NCBI GenBank assembly: GCA_033439265.1
Contig: JAVTVX010000026.1
Span: 7,193,001-7,257,000, forward strand
DNA from: Dillenia suffruticosa
Taxonomy: Eukaryota > Streptophyta > Magnoliopsida > Dilleniales > Dilleniaceae
Length of the DNA stretch: 64,000 nt
Reading direction: 5' to 3'
Shown: piece after piece, positions 22,567-38,407 of the stretch
How the letters are laid out: every line of letters starts with the position of its first letter
How positions within the stretch are numbered: position 1 is the stretch's first letter
Notes under the pieces: model-generated
Database searches by the model: none
What the model was told of the DNA's origin: nothing
What the model saw: the letters and a program-made list of their open reading frames with translations, nothing else
Made by a program: the position numbers and the translations under genes

Positions 22567-25500
22567 CTTCAAATCAAAGAAAATAGATAAATCATTTGAG
22601 CCAAACAACTTTCAGGAATACTGCTATTAAATCAAATAATGCAACCTTGAAAAAACAGGATTCATGACATAAAAGAACACCAAAATTTGTTTATATGTTG
22701 CAAGAGGCCTTCAAGCAAATTCAAGAGAGAACATCACATGATTACCTTTCTAGAGGCCAAAGCAGCAGCAACACCAGTTGCCAACACTTTCAGATCCTCT
22801 CTTTCATCGCTTTTAATTTTAGCTACCTAAATATGACAAAAGTAATGAGATTCAAATAGATTACCCAAGAAAGTGGTGAGAGAAACACTAGCATTCATCT
22901 CACCCGTTTCTCCAGGTTTATTCCACTCTTCCGAGTAACTGGAAAAACACCAGAAATTTTGGTCAATACTATAAGAGCATTGCGGATTTCCATGTACTCA
23001 GTTGATTCCAAGCACTGAATCAATAACCGTGTGATTCTTTGACTCCATTTCCAATGTACCTTCAGAAGAAAAATGAAATAATAATTGTTATAAGAACAAT
23101 ATAAAGTAATGCTTCCGGATACTACCAATATTTGAGGCTAATTTGGATTTTTTTTCTTAAAAAAAAATACATATATAAATAAATAAATCTATATGGTTTT
23201 AAAGGAAATCTAGTGCTCTGCCCCCAACCCTGCCCCCCCCCCCCTAAATGAAAAAATTAAAAAATAAAAGAGGCGAAAATCACCTATATAAACTTAACAT
23301 AAGCAATGACCAACAATACGGGACTGGCAGCCAAATCGGAGAGAACAAATTCACTTATGGAGGCAAGTTTCTGAAGCGAAAGAAATATTAATAGTAATGA
23401 TAAGAAAAAGGCTGGTTTCTGTAGACTTAACTCTTGCTGCACTCTTTCTAAAAAATTGGATACTGAAGGAAATCAATAAGACCTAAACAAGAGCACTTTC
23501 CTCTGCCTCAAGAAGCTGGGGATGCAACATTGGCTCCCTTGCATTTTCTCAACACCATTACATGCAAATGGAGTCCATTAGAGACGGATATTAAGGCAAT
23601 AAAATGAACAAAATTTTCCAAACCATCCAAAATTAACACAAAACAACAAAAAGAAGAAGAAACCAAACTTTAAGTATTGAATAATTTTAGACAAGATTTG
23701 GTGAGCACATGTACACATGTAGCACTCAGGAAGGGGAAAAAGTAAAAAGAAAACATTCTTTTTATGCAATAAACTGATCACACATACTTTGCCTATAAGG
23801 ACAGAAAATATTTCAGAAATTATGTCGTCTAAATCCTCACCTTAATAAACTGGCTATATGTAACTCGTTGACTATTTGGATATCTGTAATAGACAGCAAA
23901 ACCGGGCATATTTCCACATTCACGTTCATAGATTGACTCATCACTCTGCAGAAAGAATAAGTCAAAATCGACCAAACAGTTTCCACCATCAACTTTGAGC
24001 AAAGCATATTAATAGAGTGCCCAAACACCACCTTCAATTTCGTCACCAGGGTACTATACTAATTTTGCCTATTTATGTGCAGACAACAGCCAAAAGAATC
24101 AAGATACTATTAAATCATTGATGACACTACAAGTGACTTTGTTAGATTTGAGAAGTATTCTATGGTTAAGTATTAGTGTTGAACAAACACGAGGTTAAAT
24201 TGCAACCAAGTAATAAAATAAGAAAAATAACACAAGAAATATCCTAGCAAAATATTTATCTTACAATGGTGACGTAACCATGGACAGGTCTCTTTCTAAC
24301 ATGATGTACGGTGAGGATCTTAAAGATCATATTAAGTTGTAATTACCACAGGAAAAAATTTTATGACAAAATTCCGCTTTGTCTTCATAAAGCGGCCACA
24401 GTCATTGTAACCTTTCATGCAGAATGCAATGATTTTTGGGAGCTGGTGCCACAAGTCTTTGACCTCTTTTACTGGTATGTTTCTTAAATTTTTCTCCTTT
24501 TGGTCCTCTTGTAAATTTTGGACTCTGGTGTAGATGTAGCAGATGTCTTCCTAGGAGTAGTAGTTTCTTTCTCATTTTCAATATATTTCCAATTTTGCAT
24601 GAAGGGGGGAAAAATGGAAGCAAAATCTGAATCAGAGTAGACAAAATTAATTTAAAGACCAAGTATATGAAAATAATAGCATTAGAAAGATATATTACCT
24701 TCCAATAATAAGCAATCTTTAGTGTCTCAAACAAAAACCTCCCAAGTCTACCTGCTTCGTACTCAGTGCAGCAGCATATCATAGGTTGTAATGCTTTACA
24801 TATCAGAACATCAATGTGGTTGACAGTATTGAAAAATGGTGTTCCCAGGGAATGAAGAGTAAGAACAAACATGGCACAATAAACAGCATCTGGCATACTA
24901 AAAGTACACCGAGGAAAAATACAGCGCTGAAGAAACTCCATGTTAATCTTCAGAGTATCAGGGCAAGAGCTTAGCCAATTATCTTTTTCACGGGCAAGAC
25001 GTCTACGAACAGAAGCAACGTTTTCTTCATGCTTCTGGAGTTCATTAGTCAGACGATCTAGCGATTCTTGAATCTTTTCCTTGTCCTTTTTCCTTTTAGT
25101 TATTGCTGAATTTGAATTATCGGAAAGCTCTTCTAACGCTTTAAGAGCACCATGCTGTTTGGCAATCTCAGCTTCATAGCGGTTTCGAGGAACATATAGA
25201 TCATAGAGTGTAAGCCCCCAGAAAGTGGCATACAGATCAGGAGAGAGACTATTCCATGCTCTTGAGGGTAGCATGGTTCTAACTGTAACAAGCAAATCTG
25301 ACCACCTGAAAGGAAAACACAACATTGTTATTTCAGAGAAAAAACAAAAAGACCAAGAGAAAATCGGATATAAAAGAAAATATAAAACAATTTTGAGAAT
25401 ATAACCATATGAGTAACAGCAGTGTCACACTGCCAACAAGTCCAACCAAAGAAGATGGAAATGACACCATAAAGCTGAAGAATATTACAGAATGGGCTTT

Positions 25501-28500
25501 CGAGGAGAGCCAAGATCCAGAATCATATTTCCAGAATAAAGTGAAGGTTCAGACTCTTCTGAGTTTGAGACATTTGTAGCTCCCCTGTCATCTAAAGGCC
25601 AAAGGATGTCAGAAATATTCTGACTCTTAAAGATCCTCATCACAGGCCGATATATCAGGAATGCCACCTATGCAAGATAAAAACAAAATTTTGTGAAAAA
25701 ATGACTTCAGATTGAATGTATTGTATGTGAAAAGACTTGAATAGAAAACCCCAACTGGAAAAAACAGAGGGGGGGACAAAGGAAAGGAAAAATGTGAGAG
25801 TGGAAAACATACCTCGGGATCGAGATAATACAAGTGGATAAGATCATCAAGGGACGGAATCAGTTGTGCATAAGCTGTAGCAGGTGTCACAGCACTACCA
25901 AGGAATTCTACAAATTGCAGAAGAGTACCATGGCATCGATCAAACTGCTCACTAACCATCTTAATATATGGTGCATCTGCATTTATTACAACCCTGCCAA
26001 GAAAAGATTGGTCAGATTGAATTTGCACAATGGTGACTATTTTGCATGATGCTTACAGCTTTGCTACCCTCAATATGGTACACCCCCACAACTCAACCAC
26101 ACAGTATTTTGGTCCTAGTAGGGTCCACTTTTATTACTTGGTCCTAGTTTCCAAATTTACAGGAAAACAGAACATATGTACATGACAATAGCATTGAAAA
26201 CCCAAAAAAGGGTCAGATGATCCATGAGTACAGACTGTGACCAAGTAGCCTTACTACATGTGATCCATGACAGGGAGGAAAAAAAAATAGCAAAGCCAGT
26301 CCATGCACCGAAATCACTCAAATGAGAACCCAAAGAAATCCAAAAGGCATTGTTGGCTAGAAACAAATAAAAATAGAAACGAAAGCCTATATCGAAAAGC
26401 GGCTGATCCAAAAACAAGAAAGAAAGACATTATTGTTAAACAAGTGCAACATTGAAGATGTAGTAGCAGACATTGGATTTCTATCAATGCCTAAACTGCC
26501 AACAAGCAGCTGCATATTAGGCAGTGGTGTAGATCTGAACCAGGAACCATAACTCAATTTAGCCATTCAAATATCTAAAAGAACATTTGAATACGAGTTA
26601 TAACAAGATTATTGAAACAACAGACAAAATAACATTGCTTACACTGAACGATGCTGGGCAATAAGCAACAGTAAGGGAATTGCCAACTTGGGTTCTTCTT
26701 TGGGAAGCAATGAGTCTCTTAACCTGTTAGTGGACTTGATCAATGCCTGGAATTAAACATATGTTAGAACCCCATATCAAGTAAAAAAAAAAAAAACCTT
26801 GATGCTTTGCTTTGGAAAGAAAATCCCATGCAGGATTGAGGGAGTCCATTTGTGGTTGGGTACCTTTGAAACTCTAAATGCCTAAAATGCTTACTTGAAT
26901 AAACAGCAAAAACTTACTTATGGGAAGGAAGCAAAAGAAAATATCAACAAAAGACGTACACATCACCTACAAAGGTTAAACATCACATAGGTTAAACAAT
27001 GATTTCACAGTCGGTTGGTGGTGCGGCTCCCAACCAACCCTTACCAACATGTGCACACAGCCATAACAGCAAATCATGTTATAATTGTGATCTTACCCTG
27101 ATCAATATGCCCAAGGAGAATTCAATGTTTATGATCGTCCTCTTGCCACTTGTTTTCTAGTCCCTTAATATGATCACACAAAGTTGTGATTTTCTTAGTA
27201 ATTATGATACATATAATTCTACATTAATACAACCGAGATATTATTTATCTTTTTCAAGAGAAGTCCCTAGACATGTCTACAATACTAATAAACATAATGA
27301 CTATTTTGTTGAGTCTCAATATTTTTACCTTACTACTTGATCTATTATAATTCCTCATGATAACTTTGAAAAGAAAATTTGAAAAATATAAAAATGAGCT
27401 TGGAGAGATTCACAAAAAATTGAATAAAATCCAATCCCAAGAGTTTGATCCAAAAGATGAGCAAGTTCTTGAATCCAACATATTAGAAACCTTTGAACAA
27501 TTTGCCTAAATTAATGTCTCCTCATGTGATTAAAAAAGAGTCCTAGTAGTTGCTATGAGTTGATGAGACACTTATCGTACTTAATCATGTTTTACTTCCA
27601 ATTTTATACATAGGAAAAGAGAAGTCTAAAACTGAGTTTTTTGAGAATTTAAAATTATTACCAAGTTTAAAAGTATGTGAAAAATGAAAATTTTCAAAAA
27701 GTTATTAAGGATACAAGACAAATTGATTTTGATTCTGTTATTGTAAAAGATGCTTTTGCTTTGAACTGTGAACACATCATTATAGGTTTTTTCCCATGTT
27801 CCTTCACACTCTTTGCCTATCATTTGTATGCATGGACCTTTTCTTAATTTACTTACCTACTAATAAAATTATTCTTCTTATTTTTTATGAGACTTTTCAT
27901 AACTATCAAGGTGTTTGTAAAGTTACTAGTATTGCAGATTTGTTTTCAAGTGGGGTTATTATACTAAGTTATTTGATTGCCCAGGTTCACCCACTTGATG
28001 AACATTTTTTGACTCACCAGAGGTGAGTCTTTTTGGTTGGCGAGAATTGATGCAAAATATATTAAAAGTTATTTAATATTTAGGATTGCAAAATAGTTTT
28101 TATTAATTGGTTAGTTTCTAATTTCTGAGGTTGTTGTTTTAATATAATTTTCATTTTGTTTTAAGGGCCTTGCCTATATATTTAGGCATTAGGGTTTTAT
28201 TTTTGTGATATGCTTTGGTTAATGATTTGAATAGAGTTTATCTCCTATGGAGTCCAATAGTCCCTCACACTATCTTCCTCTCTCTCCCTTCTCTAATTTC
28301 ATCCCTCTCTTCTTACCCTACTTCTCTCTCTCTCTATTCCACTGTCATTCTACATTACAAAGCATTCTACATAAAAGCCCCAACAGTTATGTGTCAAACA
28401 GAAAGAAAGAGAACTCTATCTCCCACAAAAGAAAGGAGAACATGCTTCGTAAATATTCTACAATTACTTTTCCAACTAGTGTGTAACAAGATAACCATCC

Positions 28501-31500
28501 TAACAAGTTCTGCCACAACTTTAACATCTTTTGAAGAAACCAGAGCCATTGCACTCAATCCACATCTTAAAGGTGTTCTCGATGTACACCACATCTGTCA
28601 AAAGTAAGTTCTGGACACCTTTCTTTTCTTAAAAATAAAACGCTATATTGCCGATAAAGAAGGAGGAGAAAACATTTAGAAAGGAATAAGACACAGAGAT
28701 GGAAGGTTAGCCACCTTGAAGGTCCTTTTTATAAGTCCACACCATTATCCAAAAATTGAAAACAAAAAAACAAAAACAAAAACAAAACAAAAAAACAAAA
28801 ACAGAGTTATCATTAACGCTAACAAAACTTAAAAGCATAGCATATCCTTGAAAACTTTCAAATTATAAAACACAATGAACTTAGGACTCTGATCACTTTT
28901 TATAGCAAGAGAAAATTTTCTTCACATAAGGCACAAGGGGGGGCATTCATGAAGGAACTACACCAGAAGAAACTATACAAAACCTACAGCAGAATCAAAA
29001 GAATCAAAGGAAAAGAAAACCGTCCAAAGAAACACTCAAGGAATTCTCAACCGCCTCAAAAATCCTCCCAAAAATATCTGGACATGGCATCCAATATACT
29101 CTCCTATTCACTGTACACATCCCCGAGCCACTCTGAGCACATCCTATAGGAACCTAGTCTTATCTCATAATGTATAATCCCATCCTTCTACTTTATTTCC
29201 TCTATCACTGGTGCAACTAAATGACTACCACGTGATATTGATCCACAATGGAATTTAATAGAAACATGGACCCACTACATTAACTGATTTCTTTGTTGCG
29301 CGCAAAAGGACAGTGGCTTGAATAAGAGTAGTTTAATAAAATGAATGGCCAGAGATATGGTGCACCATGAGGTCCTGTTAAATGGATGTAAATTGGAATA
29401 GGTGGTTATTACTAATTTCACACAGCCTTCTGGTGTGATCTCGGCCGGAGATATGGTGCACCATAAGGTCCTGATAAATGGCTGTAAATTGGAATACGTG
29501 GTTAGTACTAATTTCACACAGCCTTCTGGTGTCATCTCCCCTTTTCTTGCATGGTTCCCAATCTATTGAAAATCAATGCAATTCACAGTACTTCAACTTC
29601 TAAATGATCTCTTTTACTTTTTAATAACATAAATCACCTTATTATTTCGGGTTATCCCAAAAGAAGTAGCCTGATATCGAAGAGTCTCACTTCCAGCCAT
29701 GGCATCCAGCTGCTCCTCAGTCATGTTCTCAGTGTACTGGACATTGGCCATTTGTTGGATAAGTTCCTGAAGCAGATAATGAACACCAGTGAACATTATA
29801 TTATGAGGCTATTGGAAAATGGCAATAGCTTAACACCATGTACCTGCAAAAGAACAAGCTCGATTCCTTGTCCCCGTTTCAACTGATTCACGAGATACTG
29901 GAAAAGACCCCTCAGTTCCATGGATGGGTACTTTTTGCACCTGCAGGGGGAAAAAAAGGAAGGCCAAAAATCATATCTACTTTCTTCAGAACTTAATGTA
30001 GAATAGGTGAATAACAGACCTCGCAGAGAAGAAAAGTGACCACAATAACACGGTATCAACACACATTCGTGACAGATGCATAACAACCAGAAGAAAAGAA
30101 TGAAAGAACAGGTCCATTGGGAGATCACTGAAACATGTGGGACAAAAGACTTTTATAATTGAGACCGTGCATCTTAAATTTTGCATAACAACTACAACTT
30201 TAAAAGCTCAACGCTATGGAGGGAGGTTTTTATATTGTTTTTATAAGTTCACACAGGCGCGAACAACTTAAAGAGAGCATCAACTTGTCAAATAAATGGG
30301 GGTACTGACCTCCAGCTTTAATACCGTTTTTAATTTTGTGAAACACCCGACCAATCCAAAATAACCAACCAACTTATAACACATCTTTCTTCATTGCGGG
30401 GAACGTGGTAAAATGAATCAAGGATAAGAGAATGGAAAATGTTGGTCATGAACATGTTAGAACTCTGTCCATGAAGACAGAGAACTATAAAGCTAAAGAA
30501 AATAACATCCAGGTTTTTCTGAAAATTGACATACAGAAGTCCTAGACATGTCTCTGTATGTAACCTTCCAACCAAAGGAAGAGCCTAATCATATCTTCGT
30601 AAGGACTTGATCTCCACAGAATACACCATCGTCTGTGAAACAAAAAGCACATAATACCCTTTGTTCAACAGGAAAAACTTCTGATTTGCTTGTTTGCCTA
30701 CTCCAAGTGAATTGTAGTTACATTAGGAGATTTTATCACCTGCAAAATTAGGATGTCTTTGAAATTCCAAAAAACAGCACATCTTGGAGCAAAATCTCCC
30801 AAAAGGAGGTGCATCTTAGCACTCCACAGAAAAACACTCTAAGACATTCACCCAAAATCTATTTTACCACATGAATTTACGTCATCAAAGGATCACCCAA
30901 GAGCCCTTACTCCAACAAACATAAAAACAAAGCAGAAAAAGTCCATCAGCAGCAAATGTATTGTTTTTTCATAAAGGATGAAGCAAAATCTGAGATTACA
31001 TAATAAGCACTTATACGAGGCCATGTTCAAGTAAAACAATTCGATCTTGATAAGCTAATAAAACTAAAAAGGTATTAATAGCTTTACATCTCTCCTCTAC
31101 CAATAGGTCAGGAAACAAGGAGTTTCACAGAGCAGTTACTTAGCGAGACCACATTCCAAACTCCACAACCTTTCTTAAAAGCACAATGTACTATTTCCCA
31201 AACACGCTACGATCAATGCCATGCGGAATCTACACAGGATTCATAAACAATAAAAGAGATAAAAAAAAACAGTTGCAATTTCTTGGTAATACCATGCATG
31301 AAAAGGAAACAAAGCTTTTGCTATTCTATTGCTAAAATTAAAGATGATAAATGCTTCAAACACATTCGAAACTCCAGCAATATCTAGGATACATCACATT
31401 CACAGCATCTACCTCTTCTCCTTCCTACCTTAAATACTGGATTCTATCAAAACTGGTAAGAGACAACTACACAATATTTAGATCCTCCATACAAGAAGGG

Positions 31501-34500
31501 AAAAGACAAGAAGAGCAAGAAAAACAATCAATACTAGGAAAAGGAACTTGCACAAAATTATAATTGAATAAAAGGGAAAAAAAACCTTCACAATATTGCA
31601 TCACATAGCAGCACCGGAACCACATAGTGTTGGTAATCAGATGCACATTCGAAAGTGAGTGCATCCAATAAACATACTAGAACTCCCAAGTCTGAACATG
31701 CAACAGAAATTCGAGAGCATAAATCTCCCTAAACTGCTTGTGTTAAAGTCAATCATGAACATACACAACGCATCTGTGTCGCATCATGATGCAGCGTGTT
31801 CAAGCCATCAATGCACTAGTGGAGACCCTCATTATGAGATGCCAACAGCCAATTATCATGCGGTACTCCACATACAGCCAAAACATAAATGTGGAACCCC
31901 CCACGGAAGCATCGATTAAGTTAAATCAAGTATGGCATTGCCAAAAACTTTGTCCTTAAAAGTAGGCACCCGTTAGTCCAAGCTAAATTCTCCTCTGCTT
32001 GGCATATCAACAGGAGTAACTTTATGAAGAACAGCCAGTTACCTTGAAGAAACACTTGCCCTTATGAATTTTTCTTTGACAAAATCAGCAGAAAGAAAAC
32101 ACAGACAGCAATCTTCTCATACCAAGGACCATACCCATCTTTCAACAGCTTCCAACTAAACCTAAATCGGTTTCAGACCAACACCCAACCACTCCAACCA
32201 CAAAGACTTTGACTTCATCAAAAGTTGGGAAAACAACTGGTTAGCCCCCCCATTTGATCATTAGACTTCTTCAACAGATTCTAAGTGGTCATTCCACCAA
32301 ACTCTATCACAATAGTCATGATATCTACCAAAAACCAAGTCAAACTTGGCCCCATAAGCAACTGAGATAATTTGCACCTTAAATAAGACCAAACAGAACA
32401 TCACAAAATATGATAAATTTATCTCCGATCAAATTCTTTGTACTTTAGATATACTTAAAGCAGGACCCTTAAGTGGTCCATTGTTGCAACAGCCAGCAAT
32501 CACTTCACATGCTTCGATCAAAGACAAATAAATTACCAGAAACTGTCATAATTGTCATCCAACTGCAAGCTCTGTGTAATTATGTGGTGCTTGTACATTT
32601 CATCTAAAGCTGCCAATGTATCCTCACCTTCCTAATATCCAAGATATGGATCTTTAAAAAGGAAGAACAATAAAATGCCAAGAATGATGAAACTGAGCAC
32701 TGATTAAAGATCACTGGATCGATCAGACAGATCTCTGCCAAAATGTGTCATAGAAACCTCTAGTTGCTGTATTCTTCCAAGGCAAGTAATTAAAAACATC
32801 CATTCAGGCATTGTAACCAAGTTTTCATTGAATTCTGCAACAATAAGGACAACCCCAGCCTAGTCATCCTGCTTGCTGAGGTCAATCTGCAACCTGGAAA
32901 TTAATGCAAAGCATCCCAAGGGCATTGCACTCCTAAATTAAAGTACTAGAAGTGTGACCTTCATAATCGTAATAAATCATTTCAATCAGTGCATAGAAAT
33001 TTGTACAATACAGAGGGACAGAGAAGTATATCGAGGAAAGAACATAAAGTATAGAATATCAGGCAGTGATAAAAATTTCAAAAGCATATAATCAGCTTTA
33101 TTAGACCATTGAACTTCAAATTAAATAAGAGAAAAAGAATAAGACACTGTTACATACAGGTGACCCCAAAATGATGCTAAAGATTGAAGCCAGTCTGACA
33201 AATTAAGACCATCGTCCTTTAGCTTTTCACGGCCTCCTTGTGCCAAGCGCTCAATCACGACATACTCCAAAACATCATACTCAAGCTGTATGGAGAGCAT
33301 GAAACATATAAGAATTGTCATACATTATCATACAATTAAACAAAATTTAACAGTTGTATGCAAAATTAAACATAGACTAGATGATTTCGGACTGTGCAGA
33401 AGTAGAATACCATGGCCAAATTCAGATGTCAAGGACAGCAAGAAAATTCAGATTAGGAAGTAAACAAAAATTCTACCACGATGAACCTTCAAAGCTTATA
33501 AAGTAATAACTGAATGACAGTTTTCTGCAGCAGCTACGGCAGACTGAAACCCGTACAGCTGAACACAAATGATTTAGTCTTTGCAGCAAAGAAATAATAC
33601 TCTCAAGGTAGTTTGTTTGTCAAAATGATAAAGGATCCATTGGGTCTCTCTAAAATTTATGTAGATTTTGCAAGCAGGAGTAGCAATCTAACGCTTCATA
33701 GTTTTACGAAATAACCATCTCCAATATGCACTTCCACACGTCACATGGTTATGCACATCAAAAAAATGAGAGAGATGTATGTCTGAAGAATATCTTTGAA
33801 GTCCAAAACTGTCCAAAACTGTATGTCTGAAGAATATCTTTGAAGTCCAAAACTTACCTATCAAGTATTACCATAAAGCTTATCAGGCCCAAAGAACCAG
33901 GTCAACTTTTTACCCAGTAATACTACCAAAGCTCACCATGCTGCAACTTAAAGGATCAGCAGAGAGTCTATAAAAAAGGAGCAACAACAATTTCCAACGG
34001 ACACATTTATATGAAGGTATTATTTTAGAAAAGACCACCAAAGTGATTTGAACCTAAACTTCATCTCCTGCTCAAGATTTAAAAACTTTATGTGATGTTG
34101 AATAGACCCAAAATGCTATTGTGGCCTACACCTTGGTTAAAAAAGCAACAAAGAATCACTACCTCAAACAATCTTGGAGCGTGAGAGAGAAAGTACAAAC
34201 TTCTATGGACCAGTATCATTCCAAAATATAAGACAAAGAAAGGCCAACTGAATCAAGATTGGCAAGCCTAAAATCTTTCATGCCAGAAAAGGATCTGTCA
34301 CCCCCTTTGAAGGCCCTCCTAATATATTTCCTCCCCACTGACTAAAATAGCCAAGAGAAACTAGGAAGCTCCTTCTTGGCAGTAAAAATCTGGAGTTCAT
34401 CAGGGTTATACATCCTTGAGATCAAGGCCAGAATCACACGGAAAGACTCTCTCTCACTTGTCAGTTCCAAGGGAAAAAAATGGCTCCCCCAAGTCAGTTT

Positions 34501-37500
34501 TCAAGGAAAAGCAAATGACTTTAGATGCAGCATAAGTATTCTAGTTTCCAAGGAAAAAAATACTCCTAACCTTGCAATCCCCACAAATGCAGCAGGACAA
34601 AAAAGTAACCTCAAATTACACTGACCTCCGGTCCCCAACCTCCTCGTAGCCCCTCTAGATGCACTTCAGCATTTGATGAAGTGCACAAGACCATTCACTG
34701 TGCAAATTCCAGCATGTAATTTTGGGACAAACAAAATCTCCCACTAAACTCTTCCATAAGAATACCTTCAACAAGAGCTCAAGAGAAAACTCTAGGGAAC
34801 AAAGTTTTAGGAACACATCACAATCCCATCCAAATGGAAACAAGCCATTCTCATTAAAAACTGAATATCTGTATGTCCATTTTCACAGCCTAGCAAAAAG
34901 AATATCTATAGTTATGTTATTTAAGACCACTATATTCTTTTCAGATAACTAATTGAACTCGGCCAGAAGATCCCCCAGCCTTTTCCTCATGTTGTTTGAG
35001 GTCTTCCTCTAATTTCAGCAGTGACTTCAGCATTCATTATATGGTGAAGGAACCCTACAATCGTTAAACTTTGCTTTTGTCCTATAAAATCTAACCCACC
35101 CAATAGTTAACTCCATAGAATGTCTTTTAAGGTTTCCGTCTAGCTCTGATAGAGCATCTGATACAAATGGTCTCAAACATCAAATATTAATATATATATG
35201 TCAACTTCATGGTTTTTTGATACACCAACTCCTGCTTATTTAAATTCATGAGATTGAGAGCTACACTAACATCTACTGAAAAGTGACACAATATTTCTCC
35301 TGAATGAGTATACTTGTTTCTAGTATCTGAGAAATACATAATTATCAAATACATATAAACACTCAACAAAACCTCATTAATTTTACTGCTTGTATTATTA
35401 TGTGGATGATTCTGTTTTCTTATGTGGGGATCCTGCAAGATGCATTTAGTCGACTATATGCTTCAAAGGGTACAAGGTGCTGCAAAATGAAAAGAAAGAT
35501 TGTCCAAATGATCCCTCCAGCTAATTTCTGGATGGCATGAAGAGAGAGAAGGTGCATCTCCAGCATCATAAATATTTACCTTAAGATGCTTCATTTTTGT
35601 TTTTGTTATCAAGCATTCATGTCCAAATGCAGTCTATTTTGTATATTCTATATTGCTTGGGAGGGAAAAGGGTGTAACAAACTGTGCTCCTTGAAGGTAA
35701 ATCTCAGCTCACACCAATTACTAAACCAGCACCTAGAAACTGACTAGTTTTTTAAATGCTAACACTAGTCAAGTAATTCATATCAATACAGAATTTACTC
35801 CAAATAAGTTTAGCTTGTGATCTATGATGCTAAAAGAGAATTATTTATCTTTTAATGGGAAACGCTAGATCTGAATTATACGCTGGTCTTCTGGAAACCA
35901 CCTTCCTGTAGGAGTATGTATGGCTTTGACCCTAATTCAAGCTCCATTCAGAACATAGAAGCAAAATAGAAACAAAAACACTTATTGAACAAGGACCAAA
36001 CCTCTTGGAACCCAAAGAATATAATTAATTTTAGAATTCTCTAAAATCCTACTTATGAATGGGATCCACTAATTGAAGATTGATCATCCACAAGATGCAT
36101 GAGATTCCAAATTCAACACTGGCAGGAAACTGAAAAGAAATTCCCATGAATTCGGCTTGGGAAGGGACTATTGAGGCAAAACCAAGAACAACTTGCCGCA
36201 TAACCACCCAGTAACAACCCCCCAAAGGGAAGAAAAGGGAAGGGGGAAAAACAAACAAACAAACAAACAAACAAAAGATGGAAGTACATAAATGGTTCAT
36301 CTACATTCTAACCTATTTCAAGAGAATTTCACCTTACTAATATTGCATAAGAGACATTGACTTCCAGAAAAAAGCTGCAGGCAAATGATGAAGCACTACA
36401 ACTACAATGCTAATGTCAGTAAAAATGAGTCAGAAGTCCTAACCTGAGTCAAATACTTGAATGCATCCACAACTGGTGCAATCATATCTCGGTATGCCTC
36501 AATCTGTAAAACCAACTCCACATTATGTATTCCATTCAAAAAATCTTCTACAGAAAGCATGTCAACTGTTACCAACATGGAACCATACCTGATGAACAAT
36601 TGTTCGAAGTACTGTCATTGGATTGGCGTGAGCAAGTTTGGCAACCATTCGACCCAGCTGCTTCAAATTTTCTTTTGCAAGTCTTTTCAAGATCCTCCGC
36701 GTATCCAACTATCAATGAGAGGGGGAAAAATGCTCAATTCCAAAAAATAAGGAAGAAAAATATTAAAAAGCAACCAAGTAAATGATTAAGGCCATAAGCT
36801 TGGAAAATTAGAAAAAGTCACACTTGAAATATCTACAGACCTTTGCAATTTGCCTTGCAGCCAAAACCATAGGCATCTGCTCATCATCTTTCTCCCATTC
36901 ACCATATAACCGATAACGCACCTAAGCATATGGGAATCATCAAACTAGATTTGTCTACAAAAAAGTAGTAAATTTTAAAATCCAGTAGCCAAAGAGATGC
37001 CAACCTCATATGGAAGGAGATTCATTACTTCCCATATCTCCTGGCATACAGCTGGATTTGCAGGTATCAACTGTAAAGAAGGAAGTATACAAGTCCCAAG
37101 AGCTTCCTCAATTCTTAGCCTAGCCTCCTTTAAGTGCAGACGAGGAACTCGATTTCCAGCACCACCAAATCCGGGATAGCTAGGTATATCACTGTTGTCT
37201 GAAAGCTCAAGTGCAGATAGGTAATAACCTCTCAATACTCTGCATACCTGGAAATATATGCAACCAATCATTATAAATAGTTACAAAACCGTCAACAAGC
37301 ACAAACGATTATGTATAATTCAAAATAAACAACAATGATAATAGTAGAGAGAGAGGGAGGGAGAGATGGAGAAACAGAGGAGAGTAGCACCTTCTGCAGC
37401 AATACCGTATCACGGTAGAGATATGGTCCAGCAGAAGCAAGCATTTGAAAAAGTTCTTTATGGAGATCAATAAAATACTTCTTCACAGATGAAATTGTTG

Positions 37501-38372
37501 TCTCCGTGGTATCCAAGCTAGCCCCAGATGCTAAACCAAAGTTCTGAAGATTAATTTGCCGAACCATTTCATATGCTGGAGAAATCGATTTCTCAATGAG
37601 CCTATACATTTGAAACAAGATTTTTTGGGGGGAGAGGGTGGACAGAGGAAGCACAAGTCAGAAAGCATATAGAACTACAAGGGCGGGTGAAAAAATTTGT
37701 GGAGCCAAGTTTAATTAAGGATCCACTGGATTTACCTTAACAAACCATTGCAAATATCAACATGCGCAACCGGATTGAGTGGTGAAAGTCGATGAAATAA
37801 TAAATGTGCATGGTACCTGACAAACACACAAGGCGTAGCATCTCAAAAAATAAATTCAATTAACAAAAACAAGAAAATTAACAAACCTGAACGGCAAACA
37901 AAATACAATTGATATGGGTGCTTTAGTGCACCTAAATGCATGAATTCTAATTTGATGTGTTGTGAAAAGGTACATAGAAGAACGGGTAATGTCAGTTTCA
38001 TTCAAAAAGGAACACTCAACCATGCACAAGGAATGGCATCAAGCCCAACTATGCATAGCTTTTCAATGAACTGACACAGCTTTCGAGAACAAGGTTTAAA
38101 TCTTTCAGTTGCAAGCTGTCAGAATAACACCAGAATTCAAAAAAGAGTAGACTAAAAATCAAATTAAATGTATAATACAAAAAGCACAATAGTACTGATG
38201 GCATGCCAAAGTATCATAACTCCATCATAAAGGATTTTAGGACTCAATCAATAATAGAAACCCTCAAGAAAAACCCATACGAAAACTGAGTACAGAATAC
38301 TAAACGAAAATTTTCGAAAAGCGATTCCGCATAAGTCAGAATTTAATTGCCCCCACCTTCCCCCTCCCAAAA

Positions 38373-38407
<35 letters not shown>

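Larger units (their letters stand above)
33286..36443 (-). other. THO2 intron 18 (3.2 kb)
   Basis: Long intron with a 44-bp tandem duplication (33,777-33,854) and an (AAAC)n microsatellite (about 36,249-36,276). Nothing else was recognised. Confidence 0.6.

Noticed and set aside
24402-24698. Extension of the THO2 exon 25 frame beyond residue 1,107
   Set aside because: Family similarity ends at the GTAATAT donor at 24,698 and resumes in exon 26, so this is intron read-through.
28949-29149. Lys-rich 66-codon plus-strand frame
   Set aside because: It lies within THO2 intron 21 in AT-rich sequence without similarity.
29275-29535. Minus-strand 86-codon frame with an internal repeat
   Set aside because: It is explained by the 95-bp tandem duplication in an intron. 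No similarity to any protein.
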